Below, in pieces: positions 34,170 through 43,430 of a stretch of DNA of 64,000 bases. The stretch comes from Croceibacterium ferulae. GTDB taxonomy: Bacteria > Pseudomonadota > Alphaproteobacteria > Sphingomonadales > Sphingomonadaceae. The position numbers were made by a program, and so were the translations under genes. Every line of letters starts with the position of its first letter. Within the stretch, counting starts at the first letter, position 1. Where the stretch lies: the NCBI RefSeq assembly GCF_003660445.1, contig NZ_QZVQ01000014.1, forward strand, positions 1 to 64,000, read 5' to 3'. The notes beneath the pieces were generated by a model. That model worked only from the letters and a program-made list of their open reading frames with translations. It did not search any database and was not told the origin of the DNA.

Positions 34170-36254
34170 TTAGGCGATGTTCGACCAGGCTTCCGGCAGG
34201 TCGGTGGCGCCGATAGCCCGCACCAGTGCCTTCACCTTTTCCCTCGTTTGGAACCGCGGCTCCCGCGTGACTCCGTGCTGGTAGCCGTCTGCGCCAGTCC
34301 AGACATATTCCACGAAGTCGAGCGGCGTGCGCAGCTTCGGTTCCACAGTCAGTATGTCACCGTTGCGGGTAAGTACGGGGCGAGCGGCGAAGACAGCAGG
34401 AACCGCGTTCACCACTTCATCGCGTTGCCATACTTCGATGCCATGCACCGTCAGTCCATACCGCTTGGTGCGATCGGGCTCCCAACCCGTCCCACTGTTC
34501 TTAATGCAGGTGTTGATCATGAAGTACCACCGCTCAAGGAAACCAGGCGGCGTCGGAAAGCGCATCCACTCCTTGAGGTTCGTCCGGTCGGACATATTCT
34601 CTGGGCTGGTCAGGTCGATGTTCAGGTAGATAAAATCGGGATCGACCCGAACCTCACAGGTGATCGGCTTGCCGCTGAATTGGTCGAGGTCAGCGGGCCA
34701 GCCATTCGCCTTCGTGATCGACTGCGACACGATCTTGTGATGCGGCGCACCCTTCCGACCCTTGATGAAGGGGTCATGATTGTGGACCGAAAACCAGTTG
34801 CCCCACATGCGGTTGACCGCATCCGGCTCGTTGAAGTCGATCTCCTTCCGGGGAATGTGATGGTACCGGCGGAAGTCCAGACAGTAACCCCACATGCCCC
34901 AGAACAGCTTGCCCGCGATGTCGTCGGTGGAGGTGGTGCGCCAGCGGAACACATAACCTCCCGCCCAGCTGCGGCCGTGCATTGAGTTGGACACTGAAGT
35001 GAGCGCACCGGCCCGCCACTTGCCTTCGCGGTACTCGTTATACAGCGTCAGCGCGCCGGGCTTGTAGTCGTAGGTCGGCGTCGGCACGTCGTCCAGGAAC
35101 GGGTTCTTGGTTCCCTCGTCACCGCCGACCGCCGGGTTCGCGCCTTGCGCGTAGATCGTCGGGCTGAACGTGTTGACCTTCCCGCCAGCGCCTACTGTGT
35201 TGACGCGGAAGTCTTCGAGATACACGCGGGTGTAGCCATCAAGGGGCAGGGCAGGCCTGCCGCTCTGCGCCCGGTATTTGGCGGCATTGCGCGGGTTGGC
35301 AGCAACCCAGGCATTGTGGGCTTCCACGTCGAAGCGATGGATGTGCGGGTGATCGCTGGCCTCATAGACCGGCGGATTGCTGCCTTGGAACGGGCTGCGT
35401 CCCCCACGAGAGGCGAGCCAACCTTCGGCCTTGGAGTACCACTCTTCTGAAAGTTCGCCCTGCAGACCGATAAGGTCGCCAATCACGACACCGATATTGT
35501 CGCCCTGGTCCGCGCGGGGGCCGATGATGCTGTCGCCTGTGGTATCATTGTCCCCGCTCCATGGAAGGTCCGGCCCTAGGGCGAGCGAGCCATTCAGGCG
35601 GTTGAACAGGTAGCTGTCATGCCGCCCCACGATGGCGGTGTTCCAGGTCTCGCCATCGGTGATGACGCCGCCAATCTCCACCAGAACGGGCGCAACGGGC
35701 TGGACACGCTTGCCGTCATAGGTCAGCGCATCCCACCGGGCGATAAGCTTGCCCTTGCTGTAATAAACTCGCGGCGTGTTGCCTTTGCCCTGGCTGTTCA
35801 CGTTGATCGCGACGAGGTGCACCTGCCCGGTCTTGCTGGGATCACTGAGCTTGAACCGGATCAGGAAGCCCCGGAACATGGTGGCGCCAAAGCTGGTGCC
35901 GTCGCGCAGCAGGAACTGGTTTTTGTTGAACACCAGCCCCTCATCGGTGATCGCCGGCGTGCGGCTGGTGATGCTGTGCGCCTTCGACGCCGTGCTCAAC
36001 AGGCCCACTGGCGCATGCGCAACCGCGTCGCCGACCATGTCGCCCGCCTGGTACGCGAACAGCACCTCATCGGGGAACAGGCTTGGCTCCCACCTGGCCT
36101 GGCCGGTGCTCGAAATGGCGGTGGGCTTTAGCAAATGTTCGCCCGAAAGTTCGACATTGGCGGAAGATTGCGATGGCGCTTGACTTTTATCGCCGGTACA
36201 GGCGGATATTAAGAGCGTCGTGCCCCCAAGTATAAATTGCCGACGTTGCAACAT
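34170..36254 (-). CDS. Tat-type lipoprotein with GH16-like catalytic motif
   Basis: The 694-residue protein starts with a twin-arginine-like lipoprotein signal (MLQRRQFILGGTTLLISAC), so it is probably exported folded and lipidated at the Cys. A middle region shows GWLASRGGRSPF and RFDVEAHNAWVAANP. The C-terminal half has jelly-roll features: GGYVFRWRTTSTDD, FWGMWGYCLDFRR, and KEIDFNEPDAVN, which fits the GH16 E-x-D-x-x-E catalytic signature, then MWGNWFSVHNHDP. I infer a polysaccharide-cleaving or binding enzyme; the substrate is unknown and the overall match is partial. The longer upstream frame to 36422 is unlikely because it precedes the signal peptide with charged residues. Confidence 0.65.
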   Translation of the reverse strand: MLQRRQFILGGTTLLISACTGDKSQAPSQSSANVELSGEHLLKPTAISSTGQARWEPSLFPDEVLFAYQAGDMVGDAVAHAPVGLLSTASKAHSITSRTPAITDEGLVFNKNQFLLRDGTSFGATMFRGFLIRFKLSDPSKTGQVHLVAINVNSQGKGNTPRVYYSKGKLIARWDALTYDGKRVQPVAPVLVEIGGVITDGETWNTAIVGRHDSYLFNRLNGSLALGPDLPWSGDNDTTGDSIIGPRADQGDNIGVVIGDLIGLQGELSEEWYSKAEGWLASRGGRSPFQGSNPPVYEASDHPHIHRFDVEAHNAWVAANPRNAAKYRAQSGRPALPLDGYTRVYLEDFRVNTVGAGGKVNTFSPTIYAQGANPAVGGDEGTKNPFLDDVPTPTYDYKPGALTLYNEYREGKWRAGALTSVSNSMHGRSWAGGYVFRWRTTSTDDIAGKLFWGMWGYCLDFRRYHHIPRKEIDFNEPDAVNRMWGNWFSVHNHDPFIKGRKGAPHHKIVSQSITKANGWPADLDQFSGKPITCEVRVDPDFIYLNIDLTSPENMSDRTNLKEWMRFPTPPGFLERWYFMINTCIKNSGTGWEPDRTKRYGLTVHGIEVWQRDEVVNAVPAVFAARPVLTRNGDILTVEPKLRTPLDFVEYVWTGADGYQHGVTREPRFQTREKVKALVRAIGATDLPEAWSNIA

Positions 36255-36481
36255 TGTTGAAGGCTTAGTAGTTTCTGAGGGAAAGTAAGTCTTAGATTCT
36301 TTCCGTTTTTTGACAAGCCAATCGCGCTCAAGAACTTTCATAATGTTTCCGCAAATATCTAGCGAGCTTCGTCCTTTTATTGCGAACAGGAATGAGGAAT
36401 GGTTAAGGCCAGAGGCGTGCAAAGCCCTTATCGTCTGTTGAGCGAACGATCAGACCGAGGCCTCAGAGTCCGTTTCAGAAG

Positions 36482-36688
36482 TCATGCTGACCGTGCGATG
36501 TGTCGGCAGAGGACCATGGCAGCGGCTGCGTAGAGGAAAGCGGTGGCGGAGCCGATGGTGGCTTCGAAGTCCTTGGCCACGCGGCGATTGCGGCCCATCC
36601 ATGCAGAGGTTCGTTCGAACAGGTGAGCTTCGCGTGTTCCCGAATAGCTGGATGTGGGTGGAAACTTGCCGGTCCGCTTTTGGGCGCA
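36482..36688 (-). pseudogene. IS5-family transposase C-terminal fragment
   Basis: The reverse frame ends with AHLFERTSAWMGRNRRVAKD and FEATIGSATAFLYAAAAMVL, then CRHIARSA-stop. This is the C-terminal catalytic helix of IS5-type transposases (VERTFAWLGRNRRLAKDFE), with its E in place (the DDE glutamate). Only ~68 residues remain and no start or upstream aspartates are nearby. It lies between the GH16-like lipoprotein and the subtilase. Confidence 0.8.
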
Positions 36689-36833
36689 TCGCAGCAGCGA
36701 CCGGATGAGAGCCAGGGCTTTCCTCACTGTTCGAAAGCACAATCTGTTAAGACAGTCGGCAGATAATTCGTCGGGGGACTCGTGGCACGCCGAACACTCT
36801 CTGCAAGTTTCTGGGATCAAAAGTAATCCGCCG

Positions 36834-39155
36834 ATGAATCGTAAAAAAGTCGTGCGCCTAACGCTCGGTACCACTGCGTTTGCGACGCTTGCCGGCTGCG
36901 GTGGAGGCGGAGGCGTTGAATCGACGCCTCCGGCGCCGGTAGCGGCTCCTCAGCCGGTGCCTCCGACCAACCCTGCGCCCGCGCCGACACCGGCTCCCGT
37001 GCCCGCTCCCGGTCCAACCCCTTCACCCCTGACAGGCTGCGCACCCAACTGCAGCCCGGCGGCTCCGCCGGCCGGTTTCGTCGTCACGCCAAGCAGCCTG
37101 CAGCCGCAGCGTTCAGTTCACGACGATGCCGAGTATCGAGCGAACTACATCGCTGCCGAGTACATCAGCGCGCTTTACGCTCTCGACAATGGCTGGGATG
37201 GTCGGAGTGTCCTCCTTGGTGTGTTGGATGACGGCGTTCGCGAGACACCGGAGCTTACTGGCAAGATCTCATCACTCAGCCGGGATTTCGGCTTTGTCAT
37301 AAAGGGCGGCGTGGACTTGCGGCGTAATTCGGTCGGGGACATTACCTCGACACATGGTACGCCGGTCGCGACGATCATCGCCGGTAAAAATGATGGTATC
37401 GGAGTCCAAGGCCTGGCGCCGGGTGCCACCATTGTGTCGTTGCGCGTCGATGCGCGCCGAGAAGACGATGAAATGCTCGGCGTCAATGAAGCGGCCGCGC
37501 TTCGCTATGCGGCGGACAACGGCATCAGGGTCGTCAACAAGTCGCTCGGCTACACCGAGACGGACGTGTCCGATCGGTCAGTGCGGGATGCCATTGCGTA
37601 CCTGGCCAGAAGCGGGGGTATCGTGATCAACAGCGCGGGCAATAATGCTGCTGACAATCCCAGCAACTACCTCGATCTGACCGAAGCGACGCGTGACGGC
37701 CTGCTCTTCGTCGGCGCCATCAGCCCCGGCCGAGGGACCGGCTACGAAATCGCCAGCTATTCGAACCGCTGCGGCGTCGTAATGGATCGCTGTGTCGTGG
37801 CGATCGGCACGAACGTAACGCATGACGTTAACGGCGACCGCGTCCAGTTTTCGGGCACCAGCTCCGCAGCCCCCCAAGTCAGCGCCCTTGCAGCCATGAT
37901 CTTGTCCAAATGGCCTCAGCTGAGCGGCGTCGATGCGGGCAATGTGATTCTCGCTACAGCACGCGACATCGGTGATGCTGGCGTTGACACGATCTTTGGG
38001 CATGGGCTGATCGATGCAAGGTCGGCGCTGTCGCCGGTCAGGCCGGCTTTGTCGAATGGCCGGATGACGAGTTCGGTGGCTTCCTCGCTCATGGTTTTGG
38101 GGAACGCCTTTGCAGGCACTGGCAAATCGGTGCCTGCCTCCATGGCGGAGGCGCTTGGCAACGTTGTGGTGCTTGATGCCTTTGGCCGCGATTTTGCAGG
38201 TGATCTGTCGGGCATGGTCGTGCATCCGCTCAGCGATGAACGCATGCTCCAGCGGCGGGTGGAGGCTCAGGCCAATGCCGGCTTTACCAGCTTCGTCACA
38301 CCTGCGGCGAGCGGCACGCTTGGGTGGAGCGCATTCGAGACCGAACATGCCGCCATCGGTGCCAACCGCGTGTTTGAGACCAAGCTGACCAGTGCCGCAT
38401 TGGCTCTGCGCGTGCAGGGCGTAACTATGAAGGCAAGCTTCAACGGCAGCGACGATGTCATGAGCGACATTATAGGCATGGCGCCCACATCCGACGTCAT
38501 GTTCGCCTACTCGCCGCGCGTACAGACCAGCGTCGGTGTGGCTGGACTGATTGGAGAGCCGCGCATCGGACTTTCGCTATACGAGGGAAGGCAGGCTTCG
38601 GGCGCGATCGCCCATGTCAGTGCGGGGGCCGGCACGTTTAAGCTGGGCATTCTCGACGAGACAGGTGCTGTGTTCGGCACGCCGGTTGGTGCTGGCGCAA
38701 TGCGCTTCGGTGATGGTGCTCGCACGTTGTTTGCCGAAGTCGCAACTGGCTTTGGTGCACACGGATGGCAAGTCGACGCTTATGCAAGCGTCGGTTCGAC
38801 CCGGCTAAAGCTGGCAGATGATCTGCTGCTCACCAAAGCGCAGACGCTCATGACTGGCCGGTTCGGCGTCGTTGCCACCCAGCAAATGATCGGCGGCCGG
38901 GTGTCCGTAGGTTTGGCCCAGCCGCTGGTGGTCCTCTCTGGCACCGGCACTCTCACCGTCGGCTCGGACTACGACTCCGTCAGCCGCAGACTGCTGTTCG
39001 ATGAACGGACTGTTCACTTCGGCGGTCAAATTCAACCGCGAATAACCTTCGGCTTCGAAAAGAACGGCCTGGCTTCAGCTCTTCGGGTCGGAGCAGCTAC
39101 TGACGCACGGGCCCGCGACATGCGAGCTATCGGTAGTTGGACCATGCGCTTCTGA
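36834..39155 (+). CDS. S8 subtilisin-family lipoprotein with C-terminal beta domain
   Basis: The 773-residue protein starts with a lipoprotein signal (MNRKKVVRLTLGTTAFATLA, then GC), a Pro/Ala-rich linker of ~60 residues, and a subtilisin domain: LLGVLDDGVRETPEL (Asp), DITSTHGTPVATIIAGK (His) and FSGTSSAAPQVSALAAMI (Ser). The last ~300 residues are rich in alternating hydrophobic/Gly segments (GLSLYEGRQASGAIAHVS, FAEVATGFGAHGWQVDAY) and end WTMRF with terminal Phe, like an outer-membrane barrel. Serine-protease autotransporters have this order. A lipidated N-terminus is unusual for a classical autotransporter, so lipid anchoring of the protease is an alternative. The long in-frame extension back to 36654 overlaps the IS5 relic and is not used here. 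Confidence 0.85.
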   Translation: MNRKKVVRLTLGTTAFATLAGCGGGGGVESTPPAPVAAPQPVPPTNPAPAPTPAPVPAPGPTPSPLTGCAPNCSPAAPPAGFVVTPSSLQPQRSVHDDAEYRANYIAAEYISALYALDNGWDGRSVLLGVLDDGVRETPELTGKISSLSRDFGFVIKGGVDLRRNSVGDITSTHGTPVATIIAGKNDGIGVQGLAPGATIVSLRVDARREDDEMLGVNEAAALRYAADNGIRVVNKSLGYTETDVSDRSVRDAIAYLARSGGIVINSAGNNAADNPSNYLDLTEATRDGLLFVGAISPGRGTGYEIASYSNRCGVVMDRCVVAIGTNVTHDVNGDRVQFSGTSSAAPQVSALAAMILSKWPQLSGVDAGNVILATARDIGDAGVDTIFGHGLIDARSALSPVRPALSNGRMTSSVASSLMVLGNAFAGTGKSVPASMAEALGNVVVLDAFGRDFAGDLSGMVVHPLSDERMLQRRVEAQANAGFTSFVTPAASGTLGWSAFETEHAAIGANRVFETKLTSAALALRVQGVTMKASFNGSDDVMSDIIGMAPTSDVMFAYSPRVQTSVGVAGLIGEPRIGLSLYEGRQASGAIAHVSAGAGTFKLGILDETGAVFGTPVGAGAMRFGDGARTLFAEVATGFGAHGWQVDAYASVGSTRLKLADDLLLTKAQTLMTGRFGVVATQQMIGGRVSVGLAQPLVVLSGTGTLTVGSDYDSVSRRLLFDERTVHFGGQIQPRITFGFEKNGLASALRVGAATDARARDMRAIGSWTMRF

Positions 39156-39342
39156 CGTAGGAGCTGGAGGGCGAGCAGGGCAATCTGAATGGCCGACAAG
39201 GGGCACCTAGCGCATGATCTAACTGTCAGCTGTCGCGTGCTCGCGGAACCTTAGCCCCGACCTGCCACTTGCTTATGCAGCCAGGCGGATTGAAGATTTC
39301 GTTTCTTCAGCACGAAATCGCAGACCCGGTCCGATGTTCGCC

Positions 39343-40293
39343 TCAGGGTTCTATCAAGCGCGCCCAAGCCTCCGCCATTTCGCGCTCGGTAGTGGGAACG
39401 TCGAACAGGATCCGTCGGGTTTTGAAATCGATCGCTATGCGCCGGAGGAGCCGCAGCTCGCGCATTCCCAGGAACATCGCTGGCCGATCCTCCAGATCAA
39501 GAGCGTGGAAGACCGGGGAAGGGGTAAATACGATGGGGACGCTCGTCAGTCGCAATCGCCCGATCTCGGCGCTGTCAGCGATATGGACATGTCCATAAGC
39601 GACGGCGCCATTTATGTCGGTCAGCTCGGTTTTCTCACGCTGCCGCGCCCGCAGTCGACGAGCTAGCGCCTCGTTGCCGACGCTCACCTCCGCGCCGGTA
39701 TCGATCACGACGGCGGTGCGGACGCCCTCGATCTGTGTGTCAGTGATGATCAGTTGACCGGAACGCGTGCGTGCGCGCACAACAATCTCGTAACCGCGGC
39801 TGCTTCTTGCCTCCTCGGGAGTTGCGATGGTCATGGTTCGGCGGGTGAAGTCAAACAGCACGCGTTGGCCTTGCAGCGCATCGACGCCGAGTACGCCGTC
39901 CGCGCCGCCGATGTGTTGCCCCTCCACCAGCACAGCGCGCGGCACATCGGTACGGCGCTGGCCGATCGTCAGGCCGGTCATTGCAACAGTGTGCGTTGCA
40001 AGGCGGCTGGCCACTCCGATCAACGTGACCGGCTGCCGATCAGACAGAGCGAGCGCATCGGCCAATCCGCGCGAGAGGACCGTCGCCTGCGAGCCGGTAT
40101 CGATAAGGAAGTTGTAAGCTCCAGCATTGTCGATGGTTACAGGCACGGTCGGTCGATCGTGGCGATCGTAACCGAGCTCCATCAGTTCGGTAGCGGTGGT
40201 CGCCGGTGCAGGTGCCGCGGTGACCGACTCCTGCGCGAGGGCAGGGATGCCGAGGCCGAGCATGAACCCGGCGGTGAGCGCAAGAACGCGCAT
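39343..40293 (-). CDS. Periplasmic retropepsin-like aspartic protease with two catalytic-type repeats
   Basis: The 316-residue protein starts with a signal peptide (MRVLALTAGFMLGLGIPALA, then QES). Two similar halves each contain an aspartate motif: FLIDTGSQATVLS near residue 65 and VVIDTGAEVSVGN near residue 200. A single-chain tandem of retropepsin-like halves could form an intramolecular dimer like pepsin, whereas most bacterial homologues have one half and dimerise. GGADGVLGVDALQGQRVLFD follows the first half. The start at 40293 has GGAGAGG upstream and a clean signal. Substrates are unknown. It converges with the subtilase. Confidence 0.85.
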   Translation of the reverse strand: MRVLALTAGFMLGLGIPALAQESVTAAPAPATTATELMELGYDRHDRPTVPVTIDNAGAYNFLIDTGSQATVLSRGLADALALSDRQPVTLIGVASRLATHTVAMTGLTIGQRRTDVPRAVLVEGQHIGGADGVLGVDALQGQRVLFDFTRRTMTIATPEEARSSRGYEIVVRARTRSGQLIITDTQIEGVRTAVVIDTGAEVSVGNEALARRLRARQREKTELTDINGAVAYGHVHIADSAEIGRLRLTSVPIVFTPSPVFHALDLEDRPAMFLGMRELRLLRRIAIDFKTRRILFDVPTTEREMAEAWARLIEP

Positions 40294-40731
40294 GATCCTC
40301 TCCTGCCCAGGTCGCGCCGGCCGGGCTTGGCGCGAAAATATCACGGTCGACCGCGGATCCATACAGGCAAGATTGAGCCCCTGCCGGAGGATCGCTTCTG
40401 ATCGATGAGTGGGCGGATTGGCGAACTCGCGATCTGGACGGCTGACCCGCCCCTAGAAATGAACAGACGACCGGAGCCGGGAGCTAAGAGGGCGCGCTAA
40501 ACGGCGACTTTGGGGCCAACGCGGTAGCTGCAAAGAATGGCGGGTTACAAACGCGTTGTTCTAACGTGTTGTTGCCTGCCTTGATGCAAAAACTGCTGCT
40601 CGCGCGAAGGGGTAGTTTGAGGCATCGGCGCATCTTCGTCCAGCAGACGACCAACCCGCGACTATGGTCCTTGATTCCCAATGACGCTGATCGGTTGACT
40701 TTCGCGGACCGATCAGGTCGCACTGCCACCA
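40294..40731. other. Intergenic region, no gene recognised
   Basis: These 438 bp contain only short frames without family features. A degenerate intergenic motif (AAACGGCGACTTTGGGGCC) lies near 40500. The promoter of the retropepsin-like gene must lie at the left end. Confidence 0.5.
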
Positions 40732-41186
40732 TCAGGCTTTTGCCTTAACCGGGAGGCGGAACGGCGCGCCAAGCCGGCTGAAGGCGTTCATCGCCGCGAT
40801 CGCGATGGTCAGATCGACCAAGTCCTTCGGCTCGAAAGCCGCGGCTGCGGCCGCGTAAGCCTCGTCGGACGCATGTGTCTCGGTCAGCAGCGTGACCTTC
40901 TCGGCCCACGCCAGTGCCGCGCGGTACCGATCGGTAAACAGGTGCGGCACTTCCGCCCACACCGGCACCAGCGTCACCTTGTCGGCTGCCATCGTCTTGA
41001 GCAGGTCGCGCGTATGCATGTCGATGCAATGCGCGCAGCCATTGATCTGCGAAACGCGTAGAAAGACCAGATGGATCAGCTCCTCCGGCAGGTCCGTGTC
41101 GCGGGCGATGTAATGGTGAATGCCAACAGCGCCTTCGCGCCATCAGGCGCCACCTCGAACCAGTTCAAGCGTGCAGTTGCGGTCAT
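40732..41186 (-). pseudogene. AhpD/carboxymuconolactone-decarboxylase-like protein with one frameshift
   Basis: From the ATG at 41186 the frame reads MTATARLNWFEVAPDGAKAL, then shifts after LLAF. The next frame continues GIHHYIARDTDLPEELIHLV, then FLRVSQINGCAHCIDMHTRD with the CxxC redox pair and a full C-terminal half (DLVDLTIAIAAMNAFSRLG). A TGA in the second frame prevents an independent upstream start, so the CxxC part is only reachable from an internal ATG at 41019, which lies after the cysteines. A single indel near 41127 would restore the family protein (alkylhydroperoxidase AhpD core, ~150 residues). It is either inactivated or a sequence error. Confidence 0.85.
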
Positions 41187-41269
41187 GATGAAATCCTCGA
41201 ACAAGCGCCGACCATCGGCACTGCAGGGCATGACGAGACGCAGGTTTCGGGTGTGACATCGGCGCAGGC

Positions 41270-42255
41270 TTATTTCCCCACACCCGATGATGTCACGGCA
41301 CGTTGCCCTCCACCCTGCTGGTGGGCACCGACCATTCGGCTCTGCCCAGGCGAGCGCGCCTGTATGCCGCCGGCGTCAGGCCCCGTTTCGCGCCGGAATG
41401 CGGCGTGAAAGGCGCTGTCACTCTGGTAGCCGGCCCGACTGGCAATCGTTCCGATCGCCATTGAACTTGTGGCCAGTTCCTTGGCCGCAAGACGCAACCG
41501 CCACCTTGCCGCATAGGCTATGGGTGCCATGCCGACGCAGCTGGTGAACCGACCCGAGAAGGCAGAGCGGGACTGCCCGGCGATGGCAGCAAGCTCGCCC
41601 AGCCGCCATGGCCTGCCCGGGTCGGCATGGACCGCACCGAGCGCCCGGGCAACCGGCAGGTCCGACAGTCCGGCAAGCCAGCTCGGCACGGCATCCGGCC
41701 GGCTGAACAGGCGACGCAGCGCCTGCACGAAGAGCAGGCGGATGATGTCGTCACAGGCGGCGCGCACACCGGCGAACCCGCTACGCTATTCGGTATCAAG
41801 CCGGGTGACCAGCCATTGGATAGCGGATGCATCCTCGGCATCGTGGGGGATGATCAGGGCGTGCGGCAGCAGCGGCAGCAACAGGTCGTCCTAGGCCTGG
41901 GCAAAGGTGACGCTGCCGCCGAGTATGTCGACGTCGGCGCCCGAACCAATCTCGCCGCAGCTGGTATCTGCGGCAAAGACCGACGCGGCATCGGCCGGCT
42001 GGATCGCCGGGTCGCTGGCGACGGTGAACGCATTGCCTGACACCATGAAGCAGTCGCCTGCGGTCAGGCGCGTCGTCTTGCCGCCTGCCACAGCCAGCAC
42101 CCGCCGGAACGCACGACATCGAATTTCACGTAAGCCGGTTCGAAGCGCAGCGCCCATTCACCGCCCGTTTGGAACCGGATCGAACAGGCGGCTGTGGCCT
42201 GGACCATCACCAACACATCAGACAGGGGGTCGGTGGGACCACCCTGGACGATCAC
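41270..42255 (-). pseudogene. AraC-family regulator (cupin_6 type) with two in-frame stops and a frameshift
   Basis: The N-terminal part reads TDPLSDVLVMVQATAACSIR and FQTGGEWALRFEPAYVKFDV in one frame; after WLWQ the match moves to another frame (GGKTTRLTAGDCFMVSGNAF). That frame holds two TAG codons: FAQA-stop-DDLLLPLLPHALIIPHD, and TRLDTE-stop-RSGFAGVRAACDD. The C-terminal AraC DNA-binding domain is intact (LGELAAIAGQSRSAFSGRFT, IASRAGYQSDSAFHAAFRRE), but only reachable from a late start. The order matches AraC regulators with a cupin_6 sensor that sit divergent to an SDR gene, as here at 42331. Three independent lesions make loss of function likely. Confidence 0.88.
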
Positions 42256-42330
42256 GACAGGATTCCGGCAGTTCGCGCGTCGATCATCGTGGCGGATTAC
42301 CTCATATCGGATCGCACGACGACACCACAG

Positions 42331-43339
42331 ATGCCCTTGAAGTCGCCCTTCGGCGCAGCCTCCATCGCCAGCGACGTGATGGCAGAAATCGATCAGGGCG
42401 GACGCACGGCGCTCGTGACCGGCGGCTATTCCGGCCTTGGCCTGGTGACGACGAAGGCGCTTGCGGCCGCTGGCGCGCATGTGGTCGTACCCCCGCGCGA
42501 CCTCACGCGGGCGCAGGCGGCGCTGACCGGCCTTCCAGGCGCTGAATTACTGCCGCTGGATCTGACCGACGCCGCCGCAGTGGCAGACTTCACCACGGCG
42601 TTCGTGCCGGCGGTCGGGCGCTCCACCTGCTGATTAACAGCGGCGGCATCATGGCGACGCCGCTGAGCCGCGATGCCGAGGGTCACGAGATGCAATTCGG
42701 AGCGAGTCTCTGGGGCGGCGGGCGCCCGCGGCCGGCGACGGACCGCGTGCGGTGTATACCAACCACCTCGGGCATTTTCGTCTCGCCTGCGGCTTGTGGC
42801 CTGCAATGCGCCAGGATGGCGCCCGGGTCGTGGCAGCGTCCTCGCGCGGGCACCAGATCGCCGGCGTCGACTTCGACGACATCGACTTCGACCGCCGGCC
42901 CTATGACAAGTGGGCGGCATACGGTCAGTCCAAGACGGCGAACGTGCTATTCGCCCGCGCGCTGGGCCGGCGGGGGGAAGCCGCTGGCGTGCGGGCGTGG
43001 TCACTTCATCCCGGCCAGATCCTTACGGATCTTGCCCGGCACCTCTCCGCCGAGGAGATCGCGGGCTTTGACGCCCTGGATGCAGAAGGAAAGCCGATCG
43101 TCGATCCTGCACGCGGGATGAAGACACCTGACCAGGGTGCGGCGACCGCACTGTGGTGCGCCACCAGTCCTCTGCTCGAAGGGCGGGGCGGGGCCTATTG
43201 CGAGGATTGCGACATTGCCGAAATCAGCCGCGGGGAGCTTGGCCGCAAGGGTGTGGCGCCGTGGGCTGTCGACGACGGGGCGGCAGAACAACTCTGGGCG
43301 CTGTCATCACGGTGGACCGGTTGCGACATCGCAGGTTAG
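42331..43339 (+). pseudogene. SDR oxidoreductase with frameshifts and a ~60-bp insertion
   Basis: From the ATG at 42331 the frame gives KSPFGAASIASDVMAEID, then TALVTGGYSGLGLVTTKALA (Rossmann motif), and stops after FVPAVGRSTC. A neighbouring frame continues ALHLLINSGGIMATPLSRD and EGHEMQF, followed by about 20 foreign residues of very GC-rich DNA. A third frame resumes TNHLGHFRLACGLWPAMRQD, then YDKWAAYGQSKTANVLFARA with the YxxxK pair, to the end of the family fold. Two frame changes and an insertion interrupt the gene. It is divergent from the broken AraC gene and precedes the alpha/beta hydrolase. Confidence 0.87.
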
Positions 43340-43430
43340 GATCGCACGGCCGGCAATGTCACGCCGGCGACAGCAGCATCGTCTTCGCAGCAGCGGCGCT
43401 CGGCCGCGTTTTCCTGAAGGAAGCATCACG

